Assembly (NCBI GenBank): GCA_003342895.1
Contig: PTFA01000050.1
Span: 5,355,615-5,419,614, forward strand
Reading direction: 5' to 3'
DNA length: 64,000 nucleotides
Origin: Casuarius casuarius
Taxonomy: Eukaryota; Chordata; Aves; Casuariiformes; Casuariidae
Made by a program: the position numbers and the translations under genes. Positions within the stretch are counted from its first letter, which is position 1. Each line of letters opens with the position of its first letter. Shown here in pieces: positions 1 to 23,700 of this stretch. A model generated the notes under the pieces. The model did not search any database and was not told the DNA's origin. It worked only from the letters and a program-made list of their open reading frames with translations.

Positions 1-48
1 CGCGGGGCCGCGCCCCCGGCCGCCCCCTCCATTTCTCCTCTCTCGCAG

Positions 49-10835
<10,787 letters not shown>

Positions 10836-11022
10836 CTATAGAAAATGTTGAGACAATTTTGCTGAAGTGCCTGTTCTGCTGGTTCTAACTCCTGCTCCAT
10901 TATGGAAATGCTGCCGGTGAAGTTCATAAGCTTTTATAGAATCTGAAAAGGAAACCTTGCCTTTTTTGTGACAGAAGAATTTTTCTATATGAAATATTTT
11001 TATTGAACATTAAAATATTTTA

Positions 11023-11028
11023 AATAAA
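11023..11028 (+). terminator. Proximal poly(A) signal AATAAA
   Basis: Canonical hexamer about 190 bases after the stop codon. The sequence downstream is not GU-rich, so it is probably weak. Use of it would drop both miR-15/16 sites. Confidence 0.4.
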
Positions 11029-11077
11029 TGGATCAAGTACACCAGCCACTTAAAAGAACACCGAAGAGTGCTCCAAA

Positions 11078-11085
11078 TGCTGCTA
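11078..11085 (+). promoter_or_regulatory. miR-15/16 family 8-mer target site 1
   Basis: TGCTGCTA is a full 8-mer complement to the miR-15/16/195 seed with the A opposite position 1. CCNE1 is an established target of this family in mammals. Seen in sequence; function inferred. Confidence 0.7.
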
Positions 11086-11297
11086 AGGAGGGTGATGCTT
11101 GATGTGACCAACTGTTCAGAAAAAGGGCTTGAAGTTTAGATTAGTTACTGTGCCTGTCTGTCCTTTGGAAATCTGGAGTCATTCTGTCCCCTACTGACAA
11201 ATGGGCATAAAAGTGCTGTGGAAGACTACATTTCAAAGCCTCTTTTTCAAATGGTTGGCTTACAACTTGATGCCTTTTAAAAATTCTTTATTGTAAA

Positions 11298-11305
11298 TGC
11301 TGCTA
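11298..11305 (+). promoter_or_regulatory. miR-15/16 family 8-mer target site 2
   Basis: Second TGCTGCTA, within the same 11-base context AAATGCTGCTA as site 1 and only 22 bases before the main AATAAA. The two sites are 220 bases apart, so they would act independently. Confidence 0.7.
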
Positions 11306-11326
11306 TGTCTCTGTGTATCCATTTTT

Positions 11327-11332
11327 AATAAA
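11327..11332 (+). terminator. Main poly(A) signal AATAAA
   Basis: Canonical hexamer, followed by a short palindrome GCTGTCT-A-AGACAGC (11336-11350) and a U/GU-rich stretch. This fits a standard cleavage site near 11,350. Confidence 0.75.
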
Positions 11333-11465
11333 AATGCTGTCTAAGACAGCTGGTTTTATGTATATTCCTATTTTTCATTTAATTGTGGTCAGCTAAGCTT
11401 TTTCAAGTTGTGATTGCTAACAGGGTTGGAATTGGGGCAGAGGATGCAGTAGCTATCACTTTTTT

Positions 11466-11478
11466 ATTTATTTATTTA
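11466..11478 (+). promoter_or_regulatory. AU-rich element, overlapping ATTTA pentamers
   Basis: ATTTATTTATTTA, three overlapping ATTTA pentamers, lies between the main and distal poly(A) signals. It would be in the mRNA only if the distal signal is used. Such elements bind HuR, TTP and AUF1-type proteins. Confidence 0.4.
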
Positions 11479-11521
11479 CCATTACTGGCTTACCAATGAA
11501 AGCTTCCTTGCTGGGTACTAA

Positions 11522-11527
11522 AATAAA
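11522..11527 (+). terminator. Distal poly(A) signal AATAAA
   Basis: Canonical hexamer followed within 10-40 bases by GT-rich sequence (TGATGTTGTG...TGTTTGTT), a good downstream element. It would add about 200 bases, including the AU-rich element, to the 3' UTR. Confidence 0.45.
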
Positions 11528-14500
11528 ATTATGATGTTGTGCTAGTTGGACTTCCTGTTTGTTCCAGCTGCAGATGACCGGGAAGGGGGACAGGTATAGT
11601 GGAATCTTTCCACAACACATTCTCTAATAACTGGTGTATTGGGAATTTCTTTAATTGGATTGTCTGGATAGTCATGCTTGATACCAAGAAGTGGTCAGGA
11701 AGGAGGAAGCCTACCTTTTCTTAAGGAATACTCATTTAAACTTTCGGATTTTGGCGTATTCTTTGACAACTAGTCTCATCCTGTGCAGAACTGATGTCTG
11801 GAACAGCATGTGCCTTTTAATCTGCTGTCTTTTAGGGAAATACGGTCTTTTTTGACCTTTGCAACACCTGAGGATATGCAGTAAGACTGGAAAGTCATGG
11901 TTCTGAAGAAAAGGGGAATAGAGAAATAGATGTAAAAACAGTTGCTTGTTTTTTGTCATGATAGTCACTTTGAAGGCCTATCAACAACACTGAAAATGCT
12001 TGTGAGACTTCAAGTGTTCATCATGTGCTTCTGTAGTTTACTTAGATGCTAGAACACTTATTTCTGGGAGCTCCCGCTCTGTTGGTTAATGTCTGTAAGC
12101 ATTAGTTTCCAGCAAGGCATTCTTTTTAAAATGTATTTATTTTTATTAGGTTATTCTTTCCCTCCTCCCTGAACCAGTTCTCTGATAAAAGTTAAAGCTC
12201 TGATGTATTAAAAATGTCTAATGTAAGTAACAGTAAGCAAATTATGTAGTTACTTCTGTGTTTTTTTCCTACTTTCTTGCAATGAATGATTATAAGTTCT
12301 ATGCTAATGGAACAAGTGTAAATGTTAGCTGAAGAAGTTCACTGGTGCTAGTTCAGAGAGGTTGTCATTTCTCAGAACTACAGGTTCTAGACAAAAGAAT
12401 GTTATATTTGCCCATTAGTGAAAATATTTGTAACACTGGAGGAATTGTCAAGGCACATTTTGGTACTTAAAAAAANCAATAACAAAAGCACTCCTGAAAG
12501 GCAGTCTCTAGGTTTAATTCCTAGATCACTGGCCAAATTTCAGTACTAGTCCTTCTGCTGTTGAGTGCTTTCTTTGAGTGCTACTTCATTTGTAAAAGGC
12601 ACATCACATTTAAAACTGACCAACCCACTATAATGGGTATTGCATTTTATTTAAGACTTTTAACTGTTAAAGAAAATACTCTGTAATAACACTACAGATA
12701 CCATGAACATTAACTTTCAGTTTAAGCTAAAAATAAGCTGCTGGTTAATATCTATTCAAGAATAAATGCAGGTGTTCCCTATGTTCTCTGGGCTGTGTGG
12801 GAAAACTATCTGCCAAATTATATACATAAAAATAATCCATGTAACTTTGTATAGCAGAATTCTTCCTAATTGGATCTCTGCTTTAGATGGTAATCTGGCT
12901 TATTTGCTAAGTGATAACTTTTTTTTTCCCTCCTCCTCAGAGGTCAACTTGCTTTACTTCTATGGAAAGCAATCTGTTCAGAATGGGGAGATCTCCGCAT
13001 GCTTTGCGGCTTCTGAGGTACGAATGCAATCACTCACCAGAGATACTGGACTTTCAAAAGGCTGACTTGCTTTGAAATGTTTCCTTTTTTCTTGTCTCTT
13101 TTCTCTATCATACTTCAAGAATCTTGTTGTCTTGTAATACATATGAATATTCAAGTCTATCTTTGAAGCACGCTCTCTTTCTAGCATAGCTTGAAGAATT
13201 ATGCACTAGTTGCAGCAGGATGGCAACCAGTTGGGGGAAGAACAGTGCAACTAATTTTTGAGGAAAATAGTTGTCCCCATTCCAAGAGCCAAAACAAAAA
13301 GAGGGAGTTCCCTCCCTATTTCTCTGCCTGGAAAATCTTATTTTCCTAAATTCTTTCTAGTCTTGGATCAATTGGAGGTGGAAAGACAATTCAGCATTTT
13401 CCTTGTTGTCTAGGGGAGGAGGAAGAGGGCACTTCTGCCTGACTAGATACAGAAAAAGGTTTAGCTTGTTTACAAGTGGGCCAAAGTTTGTGCTGTAGAC
13501 ATGAGCTAATATCAGATATGTATTTTTCCAACCTGTCTCTAATCTAAAGTATGTTATTGTGAAAGGCAGGGAGGGATTCTGAACAAAAAGGCATCTGGAA
13601 AAATGTGCTAGGCTATTGCTATTGAAGATGGTACACCGTTCCTGGTGCAGGAACGGAGGAGGCTTACAAGCTCTCTGGAGAATCCTGAGAAAGCAATTTA
13701 GCTGTGCGTTGCTGTACATGCTTTGAATTGAAACTCTCTCTCCTTTTAATAACCTACAGACAAGCATAGTGTGCTGCAAAATAAATTGAATTCTACACTA
13801 GCCAGGTGGTTTATGGTTATCTTCCTCCTTCTGAAAAGTTTGTCATAGCTATATATCAAAACCTCACCTTGGTCTGAAAGCTGGGAGCATAAGTAAAACT
13901 TTGAACAAGAGAAGTGACTCCAGTGCTAATTCTGTGTTCGTTACTGCTCCTATAAAATTGCCTCTGCCAAACAGCCCTATATTAGTGAGTTGAGGCTTAA
14001 ATAGTGAGTTTGGGTTAGAAAAGAGGTGTGTCAGTGGGCAGAAAGGATGAAAATACATAGGTCTGCACTGTGATTCTGCCAGATACTAAATTGTTGAAAA
14101 TGTTTTAATTATCTAATGACAGTTCATAGAAATTAGTCTCCTCCATAGCTCGTCTCCTGTAAAGCAGTAGGATGATCTGTGCATGGTTGTCAGTATTTGG
14201 ATCTCAGATCAGCATCTCATCTTGGTTCTCAGGAATTATGACATGAGGAGTTTTATTACTTCCCTGTTTGCATGAGGTGAAGTGGCCAAGGCAAGGTCAG
14301 TGTGGTGCTCGCACAGATATTGAGCCAAGCAGCCCATGAGAACCATAGGCCTTGTAAGGTCTTACATCCTAACTGAGGTTTCTCTCTATTTCTGGGTGCT
14401 GGAGATGCTGTCTCCTTTGTGTATAGAGCAACTTGCTTGTCTTTCACCCATAGGCTCTTCCTTCTAGTAGGCTGTGAAGTCCTAGACCTCAGTGCAGGTC

Positions 14501-14872
14501 TGTACTAATGTACAAGGCTTAGCTGCACTAACATCTCAGGAGGACGACATCAAGGTACCTGAACTTGGGAACTGCTGAAGATCACAACTGCGTTTCCTCC
14601 AGTCTTTAAGGGGAATAACACCCAATCAGGATGCTGCAAGATTAGGTAAGGAATGCTAGTAAATAGTCAGGGGCAATGTGCAGTACAGTGGGAGGAATTG
14701 GCAAGTGCACTAGTTGCCATGGGGTGGACCCTCTCTACCTTGCTTTTTGGCAAAAATCTCCTATTTTGGGATCATGCTTCCTCTAGGCATTTAACATATA
14801 CTTAAAGCATCAAATTACTCACACCCTCACCTTTCAAAATCTCCTTCTCTGCCCCTCCCATGCTCCCCCTCT

Positions 14873-14901
14873 CCCCCCCCCCCCAAAAAAAAGAGGGGGG
14901 G
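14873..14901. repeat. C12-A8-G-rich low-complexity tract
   Basis: Twelve C, eight A, then GAG and a run of seven G. The C and G runs can pair as a hairpin around the A loop. Confidence 0.85.
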
Positions 14902-16782
14902 ACACCAGCATCTACTGTGAAATAGTATAGGCTAACTGAGGCTTTGTCTAGCCTTGACTTTGGGAGTTAAGCATAGCTCCTCCTTGCGCTCAAGATTGAA
15001 GTCAACTTGACCTGGGCTTTTGTGATCTGGCTGAGGAGCATTCCTCTTCAGACTTGGCACACTGTAAAGAAATGCTGCATGCAGATCTATTGTGTGACCG
15101 AATGTGGCACACAGGAAGTAGCACTGCTTTTGCTTCCTGTTTTACTCACCTCTTTCCCTCTTCACTGTCAGATTTAGATTGTGCTGCAGTGAGCAGATCT
15201 GCAAGGGTGGTTTAGTTGAAGTCAAGGTGGAGTAACTGAAAGATTTTTATCTGAGATGGCAGGAAGTGATGGATAAGTAGTGATGGGGAGAAGATTTTAA
15301 TGTCCATTTTTTGCCATTATTAAACTTGGCTTTTGAAAAATTCATGAAACTTCTGGGCTTTGAAGTAACAAGACTTCAGCCAAGCAGTATTTTGTCTTAG
15401 GTTTTTGGGCAATAAATATTTCAGTGATTGGGTCCTTCGACCATGCTACCTGCAAACAATTCAAATAAATTTAACCTTTAAAGTACAAAAAATTTCTCTC
15501 AAGTTTTGAATTGTCTGCTACTGAAACCACTTGTATTTTATCAAAAATTTAATTAGGACTGCTGAGTACTGCAATACTACATAATCTGCCTCCTTTCAGT
15601 CTCCTGAAGTAATCACTTCAAGTCAAGCGCAAAAGAGTAAGCTTGTATACAAAGATTTCTATTTCTGTTTATGGTGAATTTGAGATTATAAAAAGAAATA
15701 AGTTATTGTTGTAGACTGTGAATAAAATTAGTGTTTTCAAAAATCTGCAAACTCGTACATATGAGGACAAATTAGATCAAATTGTTATCGGGGAAGAAAG
15801 GAAAGCCTTCCTGATCTATGGTGCTTTCATCCTAAGCTTGTTGGCAATTTAGAGACACAGATGGTCTACTGGAATAGTTTGCAAACTATTTTTGTTTTAC
15901 AGGCTAAATATGTTCTTGTGTAGCAAGTATGGTAAGAAAGCAAATGGTTTTAATAAAGTGATGGTCTTTGAAGTTTCAACAGGGCTGCAGTAATATTTAA
16001 GGAGGAAATTCAATGATTCATCATTAAACAGACCAACCAAAACAAAGTTTCCTCATGCTAGTCTTTAAGGTCCATTGCTATATGCTCTGGTGCATCCAAT
16101 TTGGAAATGGTCAGTTTCCCTTTATTGGCGAGATCTTAAGCGAGCTGAGTAGTCCCTGAAACGGCCTGCCGTGGCGCAGGGCATGGCAGGCCTCGGGTGA
16201 TGCACAGTCTAGAGGCGGTGGCAGAAGCAAGACCTGACAGGTCATCAGACTCCAAAAAAGAGAAATTTCTGCTTGTCTTAGTTTGTGATTGGCTGAGATA
16301 TAAGGAAAAATGATAACTGGAACCTCACCCTAATGGCCTTTTTTTCAAGTGGACACTTGCTAGGTAGAACTGTTCTTCTCCTCAGCTATTTCAGTTCTTA
16401 AACATCTGCTTTGTGAAGAGCACTGCCGCCTAAATGTAACATGTTAAAATTCTCTGCTGTCGGTCCTGAGACTCAGGTCTTAGTTCTGTCTGCTCACGCA
16501 TGTATTCAAATACACACGTACCTACTTTTGCTCATGTGATAGAGGAATAGCCTTTGACAGTCGGACAAGAATCTCTCTATTTCGGAGGGAGGGAGAATAT
16601 TTACTTTGTTAGTGTGTCGTCTTGTGATGCATTACAAACCTTGAATGCTACATTTATACCTCGGCTTTGCAACAGAAATAAGAGCTTAGGGTGTGTGGTG
16701 GTGTTTTGGGGTTTTTTGTTGTGAGCTTTGAAAAGAGGAGGAGCTAGTGGATTTATTGACAGTGTTCACAACTGTGGTGGGG

Positions 16783-16806
16783 AAATGGTTCTTTAAATGG
16801 TTCTTT
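16783..16806 (+). repeat. 12-bp tandem duplication
   Basis: AAATGGTTCTTT occurs twice back to back. Confidence 0.9.
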
Positions 16807-18612
16807 AATAAAAACGTCCTTGGCACTATTTCAGTTGACCTTCACTTTGTTTAAAAACAAAGTCTTCTCTCCCAAAGTATTCTGCCTGATATAGCAATAG
16901 ACTCTCTTGAGTTATGAAGGCAAAGGCAAGATCAAATATTTTTTTAACAAACTATATATAACAAAATTTCTTGAAACTGAAGTTACACTGTTCTTAGTCA
17001 TGAGTTTAGAAATTTTCCCAACACAGAGATAAAAACATAAGCAACAAGCCTAAATACTTCCTGGAAAATCATGCAGTTAAAGAACACATCACAGACATGA
17101 CTTTCCTAGTGCTAAAAGCATATCTAAGTATGTCATTTTTCTCCATTGGAGGCATATTCTTTTACTTTCAGTAGGGTTAGGGGGACTCTAAACAAGAAGT
17201 TCCACAGTAACTTCTTGGCAAGTATTTTGCACAAATATGACCTTTCAGAAAGAAGCCAACTTGCATGTTGATGGTGTAAGGATGCAAAGCCCATTAAAGC
17301 TGAGAAGGTGAAACTACTGCTCATTAGTATGAATAAATAGCACAAATTGCTATACTGTGGATCTAATATAGTCACTTTTTTTTAATAACCTGAATGGAAG
17401 AGACCTCATGTAGAACTAAAAGTCCGTGGCTTGGAAATTAGGCACTCACTGCAATGACAGTAAAGAAGCAATAAAGCCATGTCAGAATGGTTTCCTTTTC
17501 TACAAGGGGAAAGAAAAAGTAGTAACTGTGGTGACTTGCCTGATTAGCATGTTCAGATTCCACTTACTTGAACTTACCTATTGTGTGCTCTATGCGTAAC
17601 TAGGATAAATGGTATGAACATTTTTGGATTGAATCCCAAAGTAACAGCATCAGACACAAAAAGAGTAACATATTCTGCTTTTTTTTGAATGGGGTACAAA
17701 ATGCCAGCCTCTGCAGCACAGTGCATCAATCCAATTTTTCTGTATGTTAAGAATTATTGACCATGACAAAAGTTCAATAGATAACCATTGCTTTTCACCC
17801 TAACATTCATCTTCCAAGTATTTACCAGCTGTTAATGTAATATTTGGACTGCACAGCTCACAGTGAGGTTTGGTTGTTACACTTCCTTTTAAGATTGGTC
17901 TGAGAATAAACAAGTCGTGCTCTCATCTGAGCCAGACCTGCAAAACGTCGATGTTTGTGAAGCTAATGCTTCAGCAGCAGACTTGCAGGAGGTATCCCCA
18001 GTTGCACCTGCCTGAACATTGCTGCTGTCTTAGCATGGTAAAGGACAAGTGCAAACCTTTTTAAATGTGGTTTGGGAAGTCTGGCTGTCAGCCACAGGCT
18101 GGGGTGATCAAAGAAAAATGTTTTAATTTTGGCCAAAATCTTGCAGAATGAAGACTGCACTGAGGAAAGGTTTGCTTATCCTAAGTGGTTTTATTAGCAT
18201 TCTGGGCTTCAGTCTGGAGATTAATAATGGTCGCAGACAATGTCTCTTCATATTAAAGTGTCTTCACATGAGTAGTTTGGGTGAGTGCAGAAGGACTGCA
18301 AGGCACAAGCAAGCTGTCTCATCTCACCCTAACTGACAATGAGTCAACACTTTAATATAAAGAAGAGACAGTTGGTAACAGTCATTAACATAACAAAGTG
18401 CCCTATAGATCACTCCAAATTCATTTGACTGTTTTTAAACAAATGTTTTCCCCTGAGAAGTGGCAAGAGAACAATTTGTTAAATGTTTCACTGCCATGGC
18501 CACCCCCGGTCTGCAGACATTTCGGGCATTTCAGTAGGGTCCTGCAGGATTATTATTCCTGAGTTCTTGTGATAGAAATGATGTTATTTGCTTGTAGAGA
18601 GAATGTGCTGAC

Positions 18613-18632
18613 TTTTTTTTTTTTTTTTTTTT
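18613..18632 (+). repeat. T20 homopolymer
   Basis: Twenty T in a row; no adjoining retroelement recognised. Confidence 0.95.
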
Positions 18633-20229
18633 GAATTAGCCTGGCTTCCTATTGAAACTGGGCTCGTGATTTTTTTTTCATTTGCTTGTCCGTCAGCTTC
18701 CTCCACTGGACAACTTCGAGATCTGACTTCTGTTATGTAGGTAACAAGAAAAATGAATCAGCCTACTGGTCCTCCCTGAGAAGGAAAGGCATAAAAGCTT
18801 AGCCGTCATGTTTTCTCCTTGGCTGCGCTGGCCAGCCAGCGCATGAACCTCTGGACTGGTCATGGCACATGCTCAGTCTTGCCAGCTGGCAGCCCAAAAG
18901 GTAGGAAGCATTAGGAAGATGGAAAGAAGAAATGAGGGGGTGTGGGAGGGAATCAAGGCTGCTCCACTGGCAGCTATGAGATACATTAGGCATCTAAAGG
19001 TATTGAAATGGGGTTGTGGTGGAGATGAGTAGAGACTGCAAGTAGCTCAAAGGGTGGAGGGAATGCCACACACAAAAGTAGGTCTGTTAATTCTGCTCTC
19101 AGAGTTAATTTGCTTCACCTCTACATGTTCCACTGTGCTAGGATGATATGAGAAATGTATTGATTATATGTACTGAGAAGCCATCATGTTTCTCTAAAAT
19201 AATTGTCGTTACTATAAACTTGTGTGTGCTCTTGAACTATGCTAAGCCTATAGGTTTCTATTCAGGTTTCCAAAGGCCTGTTTGAGGGCTACATGGATCC
19301 TCCTGTTGCAAAGTGGACCTTGCTCCCTACCAGCTTGCTTGCCCAAAAGCTATGTTTCTTGAGGCTAACATAACGGAAAAGCTTCAACTCTGGAGAAGAC
19401 AAATAGTGGTCAGTATGGGACGTATTGCTGACTAGCAGTGGTGACTGGCACTGAGATATTGGTAGTGATACTAGAGCAACCCAGTCTGAGGATAATTTTG
19501 AGAGGCATCAATTCACCCTTCATCACTGTATATTTGATTTTGCTGAGTGTTCAGAGATACTCAAGTCATCACCTTGAGGATAACTGTAGACACTTTAGAT
19601 GCCTTGCATTTGGGATGGCTAGGTATATTTTGGCACATGTTGCTCATGCGTATGAGAGATCCCTGATTTTTCCCTGTGTTCTTAGTGTCAGCAGCAAATT
19701 GAATGGACCTTGTTAGTCTCCATTTCTGCTACTAAAATTAAAAGGAGCTTTGTGTGCTGGGTGTTCATGTTTCTTAGGTCTGGGGACAGGTTGGAGGAAG
19801 TATGAATACATCACTTTAAGGGACCCTGCTGGAATTCATGCACTTTCTAAAAGGTTTTAAAAGTGGATTGGAAGATGTGCATGTGAGACCTGGCTTAGAC
19901 TGGGGAGCATGCAAATAACAGTAACAGTTCAATGGTACTACTCTCACTTACTTAATTGGGAATATGATACAGCATTAAGAGAAACGTAAAATGGCAGGGA
20001 TTCTTACGACCTTGTCCAGCTGGGCTTTGGCCAGAGCAGACATGAAGGAGACTCTACCAGCAAAAATAAGAAAACAGTGAAATCATTAACATCAATTAAG
20101 TACAGAATGTGTACATTACTGACACCTTATTGTTACAGTTCTAAAGGAAATATAATTAATAAAACTCAACCCACCCACACGAAAAGCTGTCCTTTTGTGT
20201 TTCCTTTGCTCTCTTATTGACTGCAACGT

Positions 20230-20720
20230 CTATCTCGTCTCACAGACTTGCATTCCTTTCAACAGCCTCGGACGACATTAACATTTGAATTAACATAAAA
20301 TCACTTTCTGAAATCTGTTAACATTTATAATGTTTCTGTACTTTGCCTGATCATTGCATTTTTTCTGTCAGTTTGAGCTCAGTGAGTTTTTTCAAATGAT
20401 ACCAAACATAGACCTATTATGCTGCAAAAATCGCATATTTGTTTAATGATTTCCCATTGGTATCTTTGTTGCTATGAACCAAAGCATTAAATAGAAGCTA
20501 GCGCGTTAACGCTGTGTTGTTCTACATAATAAATTTGAATATCCCCGGAAGAATATTTTTAACAGGAATTTTCTGAATAAAATGCATATATGCCAGCATA
20601 TTAGTAATTACTTAAAATCATTTTTTGACATTTAATGTTGGCATCTAAAATATTTCCTTTAATTTTTGGTTGCCTCTGCAAACAGAAATGATGGCATTAG
20701 TCCTGTGAAAGGCTGGGTGG
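20230..20720. promoter_or_regulatory. Candidate conserved non-coding element
   Basis: AT-rich, non-repetitive, rich in homeodomain/POU/forkhead-like words (TTAACAT, ATTAACAT, TTGTTTAATGATT, GCATATTTG, GCGCGTTAACGC). The look is that of deeply conserved developmental enhancers. This is pattern-based inference only; no alignment was possible. Confidence 0.25.
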
Positions 20721-23700
20721 ACAAATAACATTTTTACTCATAATGAAATGAAAAGCAATAAAGAAAATGTGCTAAATGTCAACAGTAAAGCATATCTTCT
20801 GTTCATGTATTATGAGGACAATATACCCCAAAATGTGTATGTCCAAACACATGCAGACACATAAGTCACTTAAAGGATCTATGCCTAATATGTTTGAATA
20901 TTAATGATTTGAACATTAATCCATTGCAATGGTTCCATTTTTTTGAAAATTGACTATTTAAATACATTATTACCTCAATAAATTCTTTACGGACACTGTG
21001 GTAGCCATAGTATGAAAGACAGTAATAATAAATCCAAATTTACAAATATCTTCAAAGTTACACAGATTTGCTGAGGGAAGCAAAAGATGATGAAGTATCT
21101 GTTATTTAACTCGATATACTTTGTCCTTGCAGTAGTTGTTTGTATAAGGAAACAGCAGATGGAGTCTGTTGGAGAACAGGAAGGTCTGGCAGTAGTGTAA
21201 GAAATCAGCTCTATTTTGTAACTCTTGAGTGACTGAAGACCTTTGCCATACAAGTTGCTGTTTGGTGGCCTCTGCAGAAGAAGTTGGTGTAAGCTGAAGT
21301 GTCCGCGTTTGCAGGTGACACCTTTGCTGGAAATCCCAGTGAACAGTGCCCCTGGTCTAAGTGAATTGGCAGGGGGCAGCGTGAGAAAGCTTGTACTATT
21401 GCCGCCTGTGTTCTCCTGGCTCGTGGAGAAAATCGAACGACTCTGGTTTCAGCACAGTCAACCAGTATTTTTCAGTTTTAGTGGATTTGCATTAAACCGG
21501 ACAGAAGTGCAAGAGCTACGACCTCTTACAGAGTGCAGCATCTGTGTTACGGTGCAAGCAAATGTGCTTGGACCCTGTAGCAGGTTTCTTAGCCTTTACA
21601 GAAGCAATAGCCTTGCTGTGCAAGTCTGTGCATGATGTTTTCTAACCGCTCCTTTTATAGACTGGGGAAAGCACACAGCTTTTCAGCTCTGGCAGTCTGT
21701 AGCTTAAATGATGTCACAGGAAGAGCTGACCTGGGTGCCAGTTTCACAGTATTTTCGGCTCTTTGGAACCAAGGGTCAAACTAAACTAGGAACGTGCCGG
21801 TAATCGCAGGAGAAGAGATGGTTGTGTTTGTGTGCTATTTATTTGACAGAAACTTTTGATAGTGCAGAGTTTATTATCTGGTAGTATCTCAGATCCCTTT
21901 GCAACATTTAAGTCCGCAGGCTTATAAAACTCAGGAAATAAAATGTGCGACACCCACATAACCAAACTCTGACTCCTCCCTGCCACAAGGGCTGGGAATA
22001 ATCTCCGTTTATTCTAGCAGCATGGCCTGCATAGAGTATTATTGTACTGAATTATGGAGGTAGTAGCTGGATAAATGCAGCAGGGCTGTGAGTGGATGTG
22101 GGGATCATAGACAGCCAGGTTCTTCTGTGGTGGGAACAAACCCTTCTCCCTGTCCCTCTTCAGTGCTTGTGTATGGGAGGTGCAAAAAGTGATCTGGGAG
22201 AGCTGCTCTGTGTTGTGGCTGTGTTGTATTGCCTCAGTTTTGCTACTAGCAAAGCTACTAGGAGGGTCTGAAGGGAAAATGAGTACAGTGTTGAATAGCA
22301 CTCTGTGCAGGAAGATAGTACTATAAAATACAGGCTGTGATGGTGTATGTCTTAGCATGGGAAGGCAGAAGCTTGCGTACTGGACAGTTCAGGGCAGAGT
22401 CTGTGTGAGGCATGTTCAGACAGGTCAGGTGAGATGGGTGAGTTTTCTGTCCCTTCGTCTCTTCATTCTCACAACCTTTTTGCTAAAATAGGTATGAGAA
22501 AAATCATAAAGTACCTCTACCCTATTGCAGCCCTGTGTGTAACTTACGCAAAAATATGCATCCTTGTCACTGAATTTCCTTTTTAAATTTTTTTTAACAG
22601 GAAGAAGGTGTTATTTGTAAGCGTTAGCAATCACTGAGGTGTTCTTTACGTGTAGTCGGCTGCTCAGGCAGCACCGTGGCAAAGCAGAGGGAGATGATGT
22701 TTGTGGTTTCCAGGTGCTTCCCTGACACTTCACCATAGCAGAATGAAGGTCACGAGCAGGCTCTGTAAAACGTAGCTGTCAGCAGGACCTGCAAGAGGAT
22801 GACAAACACTATGTCCCAGAACCAGGACAGTTGGGGGGAGAGGCGGGGGGTTACGTGGTAGTAGCAGTCATTTTAAGCATGTGAGGGAAGACTGCTACAT
22901 TTCTGACTTTATCGGTTCCCAGGACATCTATTTCTCATCTCCAATCATCATTTTCAGCTCACTCTTCCCTCTTCATCTTGCAAGCTATTAGCCCAGGGAA
23001 GCTGCTGCTGGCAGTCTGGCACTCTGCTGCTGTGCTTCTCGCTCAGACCTCTGAAGCATTAAGACAGTGAAGAGCTAGGGATTGTAGTATACACGTGGGA
23101 GGGAAGCTGGTGGGTGATCCCTACTGCTTACCCCTATAACACTCCAAACTGACATCCTCTTCTCCTACTCCTTCTGTTTTCTCCTGCTCTACTACCTCAA
23201 GCCAGCTCTCATCCATGCATGAAGATCCCCCTGCAGGCATCTGGGGAAAATGGTTTGACTTGTTTTATTGTTTTATTTTTTTTTGTTGCTATGTTGTCGC
23301 TTAGCTAATGTTATTCTACAAAAGTAGATCTGGGTGAGGCAAAACTTGGTAAGGCTGATAAAATACTGGCCCACGTAAATCAGTGAGAAGTTTTGTCATT
23401 ATTCTTTTTTTTTTTTCCTCCCTTTCATTTGAACTCTTATGACTGAAGTAACCTGTGCTTACTGTCTTAGGCAAGTGATGCATCTGTGCTGCTCAGCCAC
23501 ACGTCTTGTACAAGGACAAGGAACGAAACCACACGATTCTCCAGTCCTTAACAAGCCTGTTAGAATGGGGCCATCAAGCAAGTATGAGAAATGAGTGTGC
23601 TCAGGCAGCAATTCCAGGACACAGACACCTGCTTTCACAAGGTACAGAGTCAAGATTCATGTACTCATAGACTGGTGGCTTCGTCTAGTACAGACTTAGG

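Larger units (their letters stand above)
10836..11350 (+). other. CCNE1: CCNE1 3' UTR (main form)
   Basis: AT-rich sequence from the TGA to just beyond the AATAAA at 11327. It contains two identical AAATGCTGCTA blocks that match miR-15/16. The end is inferred from the poly(A) signal plus the U/GU-rich sequence that follows. A longer form could run to about 11,550. Confidence 0.75.
11551..20200. other. Intergenic, no gene seen
   Basis: AT-rich single-copy-looking sequence downstream of CCNE1. It holds a single N at 12,476, a C12-A8-GAG-G7 tract (14873-14901), a 12-bp tandem duplication (16783-16806) and a T20 run (18613-18632). All open frames are short and unlike known proteins. No tRNA or intact transposon was recognised. 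Confidence 0.75.
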
